This document shows, piece by piece, positions 1 through 5,249 of a stretch of DNA of 8,264 nt. Made by a program: the position numbers and the translations under genes. The notes beneath the pieces were generated by a model. It worked only from the letters and a program-made list of their open reading frames with translations. It ran no database searches and was not told the DNA's origin. The stretch comes from an uncultured Gammaproteobacteria bacterium. GTDB taxonomy: Bacteria > Pseudomonadota > Gammaproteobacteria > GCA-001735895. Each line of letters begins with the position of its first letter. Position 1 is the first letter of the stretch. The stretch spans positions 1-8,264 of the forward strand of contig CALZHS010000050.1 of NCBI GenBank assembly GCA_945787265.1, in the 5' to 3' direction.

Positions 1-632
1 CGGGTAAAATTTACGATTCGAATCGCTACACGCTGCACGGCCTGCTTGAATCGATGGGTTGTGAAATTGTCGACCTGGGGCTGGTCGGCGACACACTGGC
101 GGCGACGTGCGAGGCAATGACTCGTGCCTCGACCCAGGCTGAACTGGTGGTAACCACGGGCGGGGTTTCGGTCGGCGAAGAAGATCACGTGCGCATCGCA
201 ATCGAACAGCTCGGCGAGCTGCGACTCTGGCGCCTCGCCATCAAACCCGGGAAACCTCTTGCCTACGGCCGGATCAACGACACCGCTTTTCTCGGTTTGC
301 CGGGCAACCCGGTATCGGTGTTTGCAACCTTTTGCCTGTTTGTTTGCCCGGTGATCCAGCTTATGCAGGGCCGCTCATGGCACAAGCCCGTTGCCTTGCC
401 CGTAACCGCCGACTTTGACTGGCCGAAGCCCGATAGCCGGCGAGAGTTTTTGCGCGCCCGGCTTGCTATCGATGCCGATGGCGAGACCGTGGTGCAGGTT
501 TATCCGAACCAGGATTCGGGCGTACTGACCTCCACAGTCTGGGCCGACGGCTTCGTCGAAATCGCCGAAAACCAGACGATAAAGGCCGGGGAGCGTGTAA
601 ACTACCTGCCTTTCGCCCAGTTTTTTACGTGA
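1..632 (+). CDS. moeA: Molybdopterin molybdenumtransferase MoeA, C-terminal part (5' end outside window)
   Basis: MoeA inserts molybdate into adenylylated molybdopterin, the last step of molybdenum cofactor synthesis in the cytoplasm. The reading frame is open from base 3 with no stop, and starts with GKIYDSNRYTLHGLL, a typical internal MoeA stretch, so the gene begins before the window. The internal ATG at 54 is not the start. About 209 residues are visible, roughly half of a 400-residue MoeA. Seen in order: the MoCF-type cofactor-binding loop TTGGVSVGEEDHV, the KPGKP motif, the GLPGNPVS motif, then the small C-terminal beta domain (MoeA domain IV) up to the stop at 630-632. The stop lies 8 bases before the moaE ATG, so the two are surely cotranscribed. 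The family assignment is secure; the N-terminal domains cannot be checked. Confidence 0.96.
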   Translation, partial: GKIYDSNRYTLHGLLESMGCEIVDLGLVGDTLAATCEAMTRASTQAELVVTTGGVSVGEEDHVRIAIEQLGELRLWRLAIKPGKPLAYGRINDTAFLGLPGNPVSVFATFCLFVCPVIQLMQGRSWHKPVALPVTADFDWPKPDSRREFLRARLAIDADGETVVQVYPNQDSGVLTSTVWADGFVEIAENQTIKAGERVNYLPFAQFFT

Positions 633-634
633 GG
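631..634 (+). promoter_or_regulatory. Ribosome binding site GAGG of moaE, inside the moeA stop region
   Basis: GAGG at 631-634 overlaps the moeA TGA stop (630-632) and sits 6 bases before the ATG at 641. This spacing favours ATG 641 over the upstream in-frame GTG at 629, which has no comparable site. The arrangement suggests translational coupling of moaE to moeA. Confidence 0.6.
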
Positions 635-640
635 CAGGCG

Positions 641-1090
641 ATGATAATCCGAATCCAGCAGGAAGATTTTGATGTCGCGGCGCTTAACCGGGAGCTACTC
701 GCGGAACGTAACAATGTTGGCGCTATCGCCAGTTTCATCGGATTGGTGCGCGATCTCGAAGGTGACTCGTTGCAGCAAATGACGCTCGAACACTACCCGG
801 GTATGACCGAAAAAGCACTTCAGGACATTGCCGAAAAGGCCCGGCAGCGCTGGAAAATAATCGATTTGGGGATTATTCATCGCATCGGCGCGCTAGCGCC
901 GGCCGATCAGATCGTGTTGGTCTCGGTGCTGAGCGCGCATCGGGCGGACGCCTTTGAAGCCTGTGAATTTATCATGGACTACCTGAAAACCGACGCACCC
1001 TTCTGGAAAAAAGAGGTTAGCGGTCAAGGTTCGAAGTGGGTAGAATCGCGAAAAAGTGACATATTTGCACAAAAAAAGTGGGATACCTGA
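641..1090 (+). CDS. moaE: Molybdopterin synthase catalytic subunit MoaE
   Basis: MoaE is the large subunit of molybdopterin synthase. With the thiocarboxylated small subunit MoaD it converts cyclic pyranopterin monophosphate to molybdopterin. The 149-residue product matches the family length (E. coli about 150). Blocks shared with E. coli MoaE include LEHYPGMTEKAL, IHRIG, SAHR, FIMDYLKT and APFWKKE. The lysines expected at the active site are present as K116 (in DYLKT) and K123 (in FWKKE), matching E. coli K119 and K126 from memory. I chose ATG 641 over GTG 629 because of the GAGG at 631-634. It follows moeA by 8 bases, so they form one transcription unit. No moaD lies in the window; it is presumably upstream or elsewhere. 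No clear terminator follows. Confidence 0.97.
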   Translation: MIIRIQQEDFDVAALNRELLAERNNVGAIASFIGLVRDLEGDSLQQMTLEHYPGMTEKALQDIAEKARQRWKIIDLGIIHRIGALAPADQIVLVSVLSAHRADAFEACEFIMDYLKTDAPFWKKEVSGQGSKWVESRKSDIFAQKKWDT

Positions 1091-1096
1091 ACAAAA

Positions 1097-1126
1097 TCGA
1101 CAGAATCCGGGCATTTTGGCTATATA
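1097..1126 (+). promoter_or_regulatory. Possible sigma-70 promoter upstream of the small ORF
   Basis: TCGACA (1097-1102, one mismatch to TTGACA) is followed after 18 bases by TATATA (1121-1126), within the AT run TATATATACT. The overlapping TATACT at 1125-1130 is a better -10 by itself but leaves a 22-base spacer. It lies just after moaE and about 70 bases before the next gene. This was judged by eye only. Confidence 0.35.
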
Positions 1127-1198
1127 TACTGCCGTGGAAGTGAACTGAAGCACACGCTGCGAGTATGATTCGTGAATTACATTATCACAGCTAAACCA

Positions 1199-1468
1199 AT
1201 GCAACTGCCGATTTATCCGGACCACCCGGTGACACGCCCGGTGTCTACGGTCACGGATAATGCCAGTGATTTCCGTGACGCCAGCAAACAGCCATCACCC
1301 AGCTACGTGTATCGCGGTGAACTGCTCGAAGGCCTTGGCAATGACAGGCGTTATCGCCCGCAACTGAACCTGCAGGTCGACCCGCAAAATCGTCGCGCGA
1401 TTGATACCTACCGGCAAGTCGCATCTGAGCCCCCGCTGCTGGGACGTGTACTGGACGGATTTATCTGA
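1199..1468 (+). CDS. Small protein of unknown function upstream of uvrD
   Basis: I do not recognise a named family. From ATG 1199 the product is 89 residues. An in-frame GTG at 1172 would add nine residues (98 in all), and a TGA at 1166-1168 blocks any longer form. Neither start has a good ribosome binding site, so the choice is uncertain. The first 35 or so residues are rich in Pro, Ser, Thr and Asp and look disordered. The rest is more structured and carries YVYRGELLEG, DRRYRPQLNLQVDPQNRRAI and a terminal LGRVLDGFI. There is no signal peptide, membrane segment, Cys cluster or enzymatic motif, so it is probably a small cytoplasmic protein. The motif-like arginine-rich core and the snug fit between moaE and uvrD make it look like a real gene rather than a chance frame. 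No function is inferred. Confidence 0.6.
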   Translation: MQLPIYPDHPVTRPVSTVTDNASDFRDASKQPSPSYVYRGELLEGLGNDRRYRPQLNLQVDPQNRRAIDTYRQVASEPPLLGRVLDGFI

Positions 1469-1480
1469 TATTCCGGTCAT

Positions 1481-1496
1481 TCCTGCTGTCGCAGGA
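1481..1496 (+). repeat. 16-bp inverted repeat upstream of uvrD
   Basis: TCCTGC (1481-1486), the four-base centre TGTC, then GCAGGA (1491-1496) form a perfect 6-bp dyad. It lies just after the small gene's stop and spans the place where the -35 of the uvrD promoter candidate would fall. No T-run follows, so it is not a normal intrinsic terminator. It could be an operator or a simple 3' hairpin of the preceding mRNA. It is not a LexA box: the CTG and CAG are 6 bases apart rather than 10. Confidence 0.45.
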
Positions 1497-1505
1497 GCAC
1501 CTAAT

Positions 1506-1514
1506 TGATACAAT
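1506..1514 (+). promoter_or_regulatory. Extended -10 element, candidate uvrD promoter
   Basis: TGATACAAT fits the extended -10 pattern TGnTAnAAT. The hexamer TACAAT (1509-1514) has one mismatch to TATAAT. The -35 position at 17-base spacing (1486-1491, CTGTCG) matches only three of six, which an extended -10 can tolerate. Initiation would fall near 1521, giving a leader of roughly 20 bases before the uvrD ATG. Confidence 0.45.
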
Positions 1515-1542
1515 GTCCGCTTGTGTTTAAAGCCTGCTGCAA

Positions 1543-3717
1543 ATGGACGTATCCCACCTGCTCGAATCTCTGAACGACCGCCAGCGCGAAGCGGTTAGCG
1601 CCGACCCGGGCCCCCTGCTAGTGCTTGCCGGGGCCGGCAGTGGCAAAACACGTGTGCTTACGCATCGTGTCGCATGGCTATGCGAAGTTGATGGATTGTC
1701 CCCCTATAGCGTGCTCGCGGTTACCTTTACCAACAAGGCTGCTGCCGAGATGCGTGCCCGGGTCGAATCACTGCTTGGAATCTCCGCGGCGGCGATGTGG
1801 GTCGGTACCTTTCACGGGCTTGCGCATCGCATGCTGCGTTTGCATTACGAGGCTGCCGGCTTGCCGCAGGGATTCCAGATTCTGGATAGCGATGACCAGT
1901 TGCGCATGGTCAAGCGTGTTGTCCGGCAGCTTGATCTTGACGAGGGTCGCTGGCCGCCGAAGCAGGCCCAGTGGTTTATCAACCATAACAAGGACGAAGG
2001 TTTACGCCCGGCACATATCGATCCGGGTCAGGACCCGATCCAGCAGCAGCTGTTAGAGATCTACCGTCTCTACCAGGATCTATGCGAGCGCACCGGTGTA
2101 GTCGACTTTGCCGAGTTGTTGTTGCGGGTACTCGAACTGATTCGTGATAACGACGATATTCGCGAGCACTACCAACGCCGGTTTCAGCATATCCTGGTCG
2201 ATGAATTCCAGGATACCAACGCGATCCAGTACGCCTGGATACGGCTGATGGCGGGCGCCGATACCCCGGTGTTCGTGGTTGGCGATGACGACCAGTCGAT
2301 TTACGGCTGGCGCGGTGCCCGCATCGAAAATATCCATCATTTTCAAAATGACTTTGCCAATACCCTGGTTATTCGCCTGGAACAGAATTACCGCTCCACC
2401 GGCACCATCTTAAAAGCCGCGAATGCCCTGATCGACAACAATCAATCGCGCCTCGGCAAGGAACTGTGGACCGATAGCGCCGACGGTGAGCCAATCCTGT
2501 TTTACTCGGCCTACAACGAGAAGGATGAAGCCCGTTTCGTCGTCGACCGCATCGAAAACTGGGTCGCACAGGGGCGCAGCCGCAGCGAAATAGCGGTGCT
2601 TTACCGTTCCAACGCCCAGTCACGACAGTTTGAAGAAACGCTGTTCACGCGCGGTATACCGTACCGGGTTTACGGTGGTCTGCGCTTTTTTGAGCGCGCG
2701 GAGATCAAGGACACGCTTGCCTACCTGCGCATGATTTCAAACCCGACGGCAGATCACGCGTTCGAACGCACGGTTAATCATCCCCCGCGCGGTATCGGCC
2801 AAAAAACCATTGATGAAATTCGCAATTATGCACGTCAGCATTCGACCTCTCTGTGGAGCTCGAGTATCGAGCTGATCTCGTCGGATATCCTGACTGCGCG
2901 GGCGCGCAGTGCGCTTCAGGTCTATGTCGATCTGGTCCGACGCATGACGTCTGACCTGCTCGAGTTGCCGCTCGGCGATCAAATTAGAAACGGGATCGAG
3001 ATGAGCGGTCTCGACCTGCATTTTAAAAAGGATACGAGCGAGAAAGGCCAGTCACGTATCGAGAACCTGCAGGAACTTGTCGGTGCCGGCAAGAGCTTTG
3101 AGTACGATGCCAATATCGAGGAGGAGATGTCGACGCTGGATGCCTTCCTCGCGCATGCGGCACTCGAGGCCGGCGAAGCCCAGGCGGATGCCTGGGAGGA
3201 TTGCGTGCAGCTGATGACCATGCACTCGGTCAAGGGGCTCGAGTTTCCACTGGTGTTCCTGGTGGGCATGGAGGAGGGGTTGTTTCCGCACCAGCGCTCC
3301 AGTGAAGAGCCGGGTCGCATGGAAGAGGAGCGGCGTCTGTGTTATGTCGGCATAACCCGTGCGCGTGAGCAGCTGGTGGTAACCAGTGCCGAGGTGCGCC
3401 GCCTTTACGGTGGCGAAAGCTATAACATGCTGTCCCGCTTCGTGCGCGAAATCCCGGACGAGCTGATGCAGGAAATCAGGCCCAAGGCAAATTTCAGCCG
3501 TCCCGTGATGCCGACTGCACCGCGTACAGGACGACTGGATCGCGCGATCGAGGACACCGGTTTATTTGTTGGCCAGAAGGTGAATCATGCCCGTTTTGGC
3601 GACGGTGTCGTGCTGAATCTCGAAGGGCAGGGAGCTCAATCCAGGGTACAGGTTAATTTTGAAGCGGCTGGCAGCAAGTGGCTGATTGCGAGTATGGCCA
3701 ACCTGCAACCGTCCTGA
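1543..3717 (+). CDS. uvrD: DNA helicase II UvrD (superfamily 1A, 3'-5')
   Basis: UvrD is an ATP-driven 3'-5' DNA helicase that removes the excised oligonucleotide and UvrBC in nucleotide-excision repair and unwinds nicked DNA in MutLS mismatch repair. The 724 residues match E. coli UvrD (720) from end to end. Seen motifs: Q-motif LNDRQREAV (10-18); Walker A AGAGSGKT (29-36, K35); Ia VTFTNKAA (60-67); Ib GTFHGL (88-93); II VDEFQDT with D220-E221; III GDDDQSIYGWRGA from 247; IV RLEQNYRS with R284; V around QLMTMHSVKG (556-565); VI EERRLCYVGITRAR (595-608) with the arginine finger near R606. The C-terminal 45 residues, from VGQKVNHARFGDG, are the Tudor-like domain known to contact RNA polymerase in E. 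coli. The start MDVS matches E. coli, although no ribosome binding site is visible. No LexA box was found upstream. Confidence 0.98.
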   Translation: MDVSHLLESLNDRQREAVSADPGPLLVLAGAGSGKTRVLTHRVAWLCEVDGLSPYSVLAVTFTNKAAAEMRARVESLLGISAAAMWVGTFHGLAHRMLRLHYEAAGLPQGFQILDSDDQLRMVKRVVRQLDLDEGRWPPKQAQWFINHNKDEGLRPAHIDPGQDPIQQQLLEIYRLYQDLCERTGVVDFAELLLRVLELIRDNDDIREHYQRRFQHILVDEFQDTNAIQYAWIRLMAGADTPVFVVGDDDQSIYGWRGARIENIHHFQNDFANTLVIRLEQNYRSTGTILKAANALIDNNQSRLGKELWTDSADGEPILFYSAYNEKDEARFVVDRIENWVAQGRSRSEIAVLYRSNAQSRQFEETLFTRGIPYRVYGGLRFFERAEIKDTLAYLRMISNPTADHAFERTVNHPPRGIGQKTIDEIRNYARQHSTSLWSSSIELISSDILTARARSALQVYVDLVRRMTSDLLELPLGDQIRNGIEMSGLDLHFKKDTSEKGQSRIENLQELVGAGKSFEYDANIEEEMSTLDAFLAHAALEAGEAQADAWEDCVQLMTMHSVKGLEFPLVFLVGMEEGLFPHQRSSEEPGRMEEERRLCYVGITRAREQLVVTSAEVRRLYGGESYNMLSRFVREIPDELMQEIRPKANFSRPVMPTAPRTGRLDRAIEDTGLFVGQKVNHARFGDGVVLNLEGQGAQSRVQVNFEAAGSKWLIASMANLQPS

Positions 3718-3787
3718 GTTAGCGAAAAACAGCACCCATGCCCAGGCTCGTGTAGAATCGCCGCAGCATAAATTTTAGATTTAGATT

Positions 3788-3793
3788 AGGGAG
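3788..3793 (+). promoter_or_regulatory. Ribosome binding site of the hydroxyacid dehydrogenase
   Basis: AGGGAG lies 6 bases before the ATG at 3800 and fixes that start. The 82-base gap after uvrD also holds TAGAAT (3753-3758), a plausible -10 without a convincing -35. No terminator hairpin for uvrD is visible there. Confidence 0.7.
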
Positions 3794-3799
3794 TACATT

Positions 3800-4669
3800 A
3801 TGAGTAAGCAACAGGTTGCCTTCATCGGTCTCGGGGTCATGGGTTATCCGATGGCAGGGCATCTCGCCAAAGCCGGATATCAGACCAGGGTCTATAACCG
3901 CACGGCTGCGAAGGCCGAACAATGGTGCCAGGACTACCAGGGCGATTTTGCCGAGACTCCGCGTGAGGCGGCCGAGGGTGCGGATTTCATATTCATGTGT
4001 GTCGGTAATGATGACGACTTGCGTTCCGTGGTGTATGGCGATGACGGCGTCCTGGCTGGATGCAAGGAAAGCTCGATCCTGGTCGATCACACCACGGCAT
4101 CGGCCAACGTCGCGCGAGAAATCGGAGACAAATCTCCCGTTCCTTTTCTCGACGCGCCGGTGTCGGGCGGGCAGGCAGGTGCAGAAAATGGTGTGCTGAC
4201 AGTCATGATCGGCGGTGACCAGGCCAGTTTCGATGCAGCACGCCCGGTGATCATGAGTTATGCACGCGCAGCAGAGTTGATGGGCAGCGTTGGCGCAGGC
4301 CAGCTCACCAAGATGGTGAACCAGATCTGTATTGCGGGCCTGGTGCAGGGCCTGTCCGAGGGCCTGAATTTCGCACAGCGTGCAGGGCTCGATGGCCACA
4401 AGGTTGTCGATGTCATTTCCAAGGGTGCGGCGGGTTCCTGGCAAATGGAAAACCGCGGCAATACCATGCTCGACGACGAGTTCGAATTCGGCTTTGCGGT
4501 TGACTGGATGCGCAAAGACCTTGCTATTTGCCTGGAAGAAGCCGAGCGTAACGGTGCCGCATTACCGGTGACCCGTATCGTCAACGATTTTTACGGGGAA
4601 GTGCAGGCGATGGGCGGAGGCCGTTGGGATACCTCGAGCCTGATCCGGCGATTGACACGCGACGACTAG
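3800..4669 (+). CDS. NAD(P)-dependent beta-hydroxyacid dehydrogenase (3-hydroxyisobutyrate dehydrogenase / succinic-semialdehyde reductase family)
   Basis: This enzyme oxidises a beta-hydroxyacid, or reduces the matching semialdehyde, with a nicotinamide cofactor in the cytosol. At 289 residues it has the usual family length. The Rossmann N-terminus carries GLGVMG (10-15). The second beta strand ends YNRT (32-35); an Arg at that point is usual in NADP-preferring glyoxylate/succinic-semialdehyde reductases, so NADPH is my inference. The substrate-binding signature DAPVSGG is at 118-124 (S122), and the catalytic lysine motif GAGQLTKMVN puts the lysine at K171 with N174. The all-helical C-terminal half includes SKGAAGSWQMENR and the KDLAI segment. 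The exact substrate (3-hydroxyisobutyrate, tartronate semialdehyde, glyoxylate or succinic semialdehyde) cannot be fixed by reading. No valine-degradation or glycerate genes lie next to it. It appears to be its own unit, with a good ribosome binding site and a long gap downstream. Confidence 0.93.
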   Translation: MSKQQVAFIGLGVMGYPMAGHLAKAGYQTRVYNRTAAKAEQWCQDYQGDFAETPREAAEGADFIFMCVGNDDDLRSVVYGDDGVLAGCKESSILVDHTTASANVAREIGDKSPVPFLDAPVSGGQAGAENGVLTVMIGGDQASFDAARPVIMSYARAAELMGSVGAGQLTKMVNQICIAGLVQGLSEGLNFAQRAGLDGHKVVDVISKGAAGSWQMENRGNTMLDDEFEFGFAVDWMRKDLAICLEEAERNGAALPVTRIVNDFYGEVQAMGGGRWDTSSLIRRLTRDD

Positions 4670-4694
4670 TAGCTTTAAGCCTCGAGGGAAAGCG

Positions 4695-4724
4695 CCTGGC
4701 CGGGTTTGGCAGCAAGAATTTTTT
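4695..4724 (+). terminator. Weak possible terminator after the dehydrogenase gene
   Basis: An imperfect GC-rich hairpin (CTGGCC at 4696-4701 against GGCAG at 4708-4712, one bulged G) is followed after six bases by six T residues (4719-4724). The stem is short and the T-run is set back, so termination would be inefficient at best. Confidence 0.25.
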
Positions 4725-4808
4725 GAGATGTTGTCTTGAAATGACTGGTTTGGAAGAAAAAACGGGTTTTTTTGTAAAAATATTGAAGTTTTTTTAAATC
4801 GGCTTCAT

Positions 4809-4828
4809 TTCAATAAAATTCAATAAAA
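4809..4828 (+). repeat. Perfect tandem 10-bp repeat (two copies)
   Basis: TTCAATAAAA occurs twice head to tail (4809-4818 and 4819-4828), followed by TCAAT as a broken third copy. The unit is close to one turn of the helix, so protein contacts or A-tract bends would sit on the same face. The number of copies could vary by slippage. Confidence 0.7.
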
Positions 4829-4868
4829 TCAATTATTTAACGTGGCTAATTAAGATATAAAGTCACAA

Positions 4869-4892
4869 AGTGTCTCCATATACACTGTTTTT
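4869..4892 (+). terminator. Short hairpin followed by T5, weak terminator candidate
   Basis: AGTGT (4869-4873) pairs with ACACT (4882-4886) across an 8-base loop, and G plus five T residues follow. A 5-bp stem is marginal. It could end leftover transcription from the dehydrogenase gene, or be chance in AT-rich DNA. Confidence 0.2.
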
Positions 4893-4932
4893 ACTGCCGT
4901 TTATCGATTTTTAACTGGATTTTTATTCAATA

Positions 4933-4949
4933 TATCCTATATATATAAA
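4933..4949 (+). promoter_or_regulatory. Cluster of -10-like hexamers before the candidate small RNA
   Basis: The run TATATCCTATATATATAAAC offers TATAAA (4944-4949, one mismatch) and TATCCT (4933-4938). The first would start RNA near 4956, exactly before the first hairpin, but has a poor -35. The second has TTAACT (4911-4916) 16 bases upstream. The start is therefore uncertain by about ten bases. Confidence 0.4.
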
Positions 4950-4955
4950 CGTGTT

Positions 4956-5053
4956 AAAGGTTAAGAACACCTAACCTCTCTCACGATGTCCTCCTTTGGT
5001 TATAATTGTCGATTACGACATTTTGGCTGGTCTCTCGACCAGCCATTTTTTTT
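4956..5053 (+). ncRNA. Candidate small regulatory RNA with an exposed anti-Shine-Dalgarno motif
   Basis: A strong terminator stands 355 bases after the nearest upstream gene and about 200 before the next, so something short is probably transcribed here. Folding by eye gives: hairpin 1, AGGTTA/TAACCT (4958-4977, 8-base loop); an unpaired linker holding CCTCCTTT (4990-4997); hairpin 2, TGTCG/CGACA (5007-5020, loop ATTA); and the terminator stem (5024-5045) with eight T. CCTCCTT is identical to the 16S rRNA anti-Shine-Dalgarno core, so the RNA could pair with ribosome binding sites of target mRNAs. AAAGG at 4956-4960 can also pair with CCTTT (4993-4997), an alternative fold that would hide the motif. 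The 5' end is inferred; I recognise no named RNA family. A leader, or the 3' end of a longer RNA, remains possible. Confidence 0.5.
5024..5053 (+). terminator. Strong rho-independent terminator
   Basis: TGGCTGGTC (5024-5032), loop TCTC (5033-5036) and GACCAGCCA (5037-5045) form a perfect 9-bp stem, followed at once by eight T residues (5046-5053). The opposite strand has no T-run after the stem, so it works in the plus direction only. It is the best terminator in the window. Confidence 0.9.
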
Positions 5054-5140
5054 ACCTCTCAAAAATCAACTGTCGTTACCAGGCAGAATCCACGCAATTT
5101 TCACAGCTGCAATTGGAAGAGCGCTTAAACGAGTTCGAAA

Positions 5141-5170
5141 TTGTGAATAGAATGTAAGCGGTTCTTATAA
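5141..5170 (+). promoter_or_regulatory. Possible promoter(s) of the quinone oxidoreductase gene
   Basis: TTGTGA (5141-5146) and TTATAA (5165-5170) are separated by 18 bases. TAGAAT (5148-5153) is another -10-like hexamer, with only a weak match (TTAAAC, 5125-5130) 17 bases upstream. Start sites would lie near 5160-5177, giving a leader of about 70-90 bases that contains the dyad at 5194-5210. Confidence 0.35.
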
Positions 5171-5193
5171 AATCTGGTTAAAATCCTTGCGAG

Positions 5194-5210
5194 CAGGTCT
5201 GCGAGACCTG
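5194..5210 (+). repeat. 17-bp inverted repeat in the leader of the oxidoreductase gene
   Basis: CAGGTCT (5194-5200), centre GCG, and AGACCTG (5204-5210) form a perfect 7-bp dyad, extended by a G-T pair on the outside. It ends 39 bases before the ATG. As DNA it could be an operator for a dimeric repressor; as RNA it is a tight hairpin with a three-base loop. No T-run follows, so it is not a terminator. Confidence 0.6.
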
Positions 5211-5236
5211 TAGGGTCATCAAACGACGTTAACTCT

Positions 5237-5246
5237 GGGGAGGAGG
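5237..5246 (+). promoter_or_regulatory. Very strong ribosome binding site of the oxidoreductase gene
   Basis: GGGGAGGAGG ends three bases before the ATG at 5250. The left part (GGGGAGG) gives a more usual 6-base spacing. It settles the start codon. AGGAGGA here is complementary to the TCCTCCT in the candidate small RNA, though such a match is expected for any strong site. Confidence 0.85.
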
Positions 5247-5249
5247 ATA

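Larger units (their letters stand above)
4725..4955. other. AT-rich noncoding stretch with A- and T-tracts
   Basis: No open frame of useful length lies here on either strand. GC content counted by hand over 4741-4980 is 65 of 240, about 27%, against well over 50% in the flanking genes. It contains A6 (4757-4762), T7 (4767-4773), A5 (4776-4780) and T7 (4789-4795), whose centres lie about 8 to 14 bases apart. This suggests intrinsically curved DNA or a site for a nucleoid protein such as H-NS or IHF. No DnaA-box cluster or known origin motif is visible. It is most simply a large promoter/upstream region for what follows. Confidence 0.55.

Noticed and set aside
1116..1135. TATATATACTG sequence as a LexA (SOS) box
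   Set aside because: The required left half CTGT is missing and the ACTG half is in the wrong orientation for CTG-N10-CAG.
893..1225. Minus-strand open frame of 110 codons spanning the 3' end of moaE and the following gap
   Set aside because: Most of it is antisense to the clearly real moaE, and the product has no recognisable motif or ribosome binding site.
3719..4444. Long minus-strand open frame (241 codons) opposite the hydroxyacid dehydrogenase
   Set aside because: It is a shadow of the plus-strand gene. Its product is rich in Cys, His and Arg without any domain pattern, while the plus frame has full family motifs.
4757..4773. A6-CGGG-T7 as a terminator hairpin
   Set aside because: The stem would consist only of A-U pairs and is too weak; the tracts are better explained as AT-rich curved DNA.
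5001..5006. Perfect TATAAT as a promoter -10
   Set aside because: There is no usable -35 at 16-18 bases upstream, and a transcript from it would run straight into the terminator at 5024-5053.
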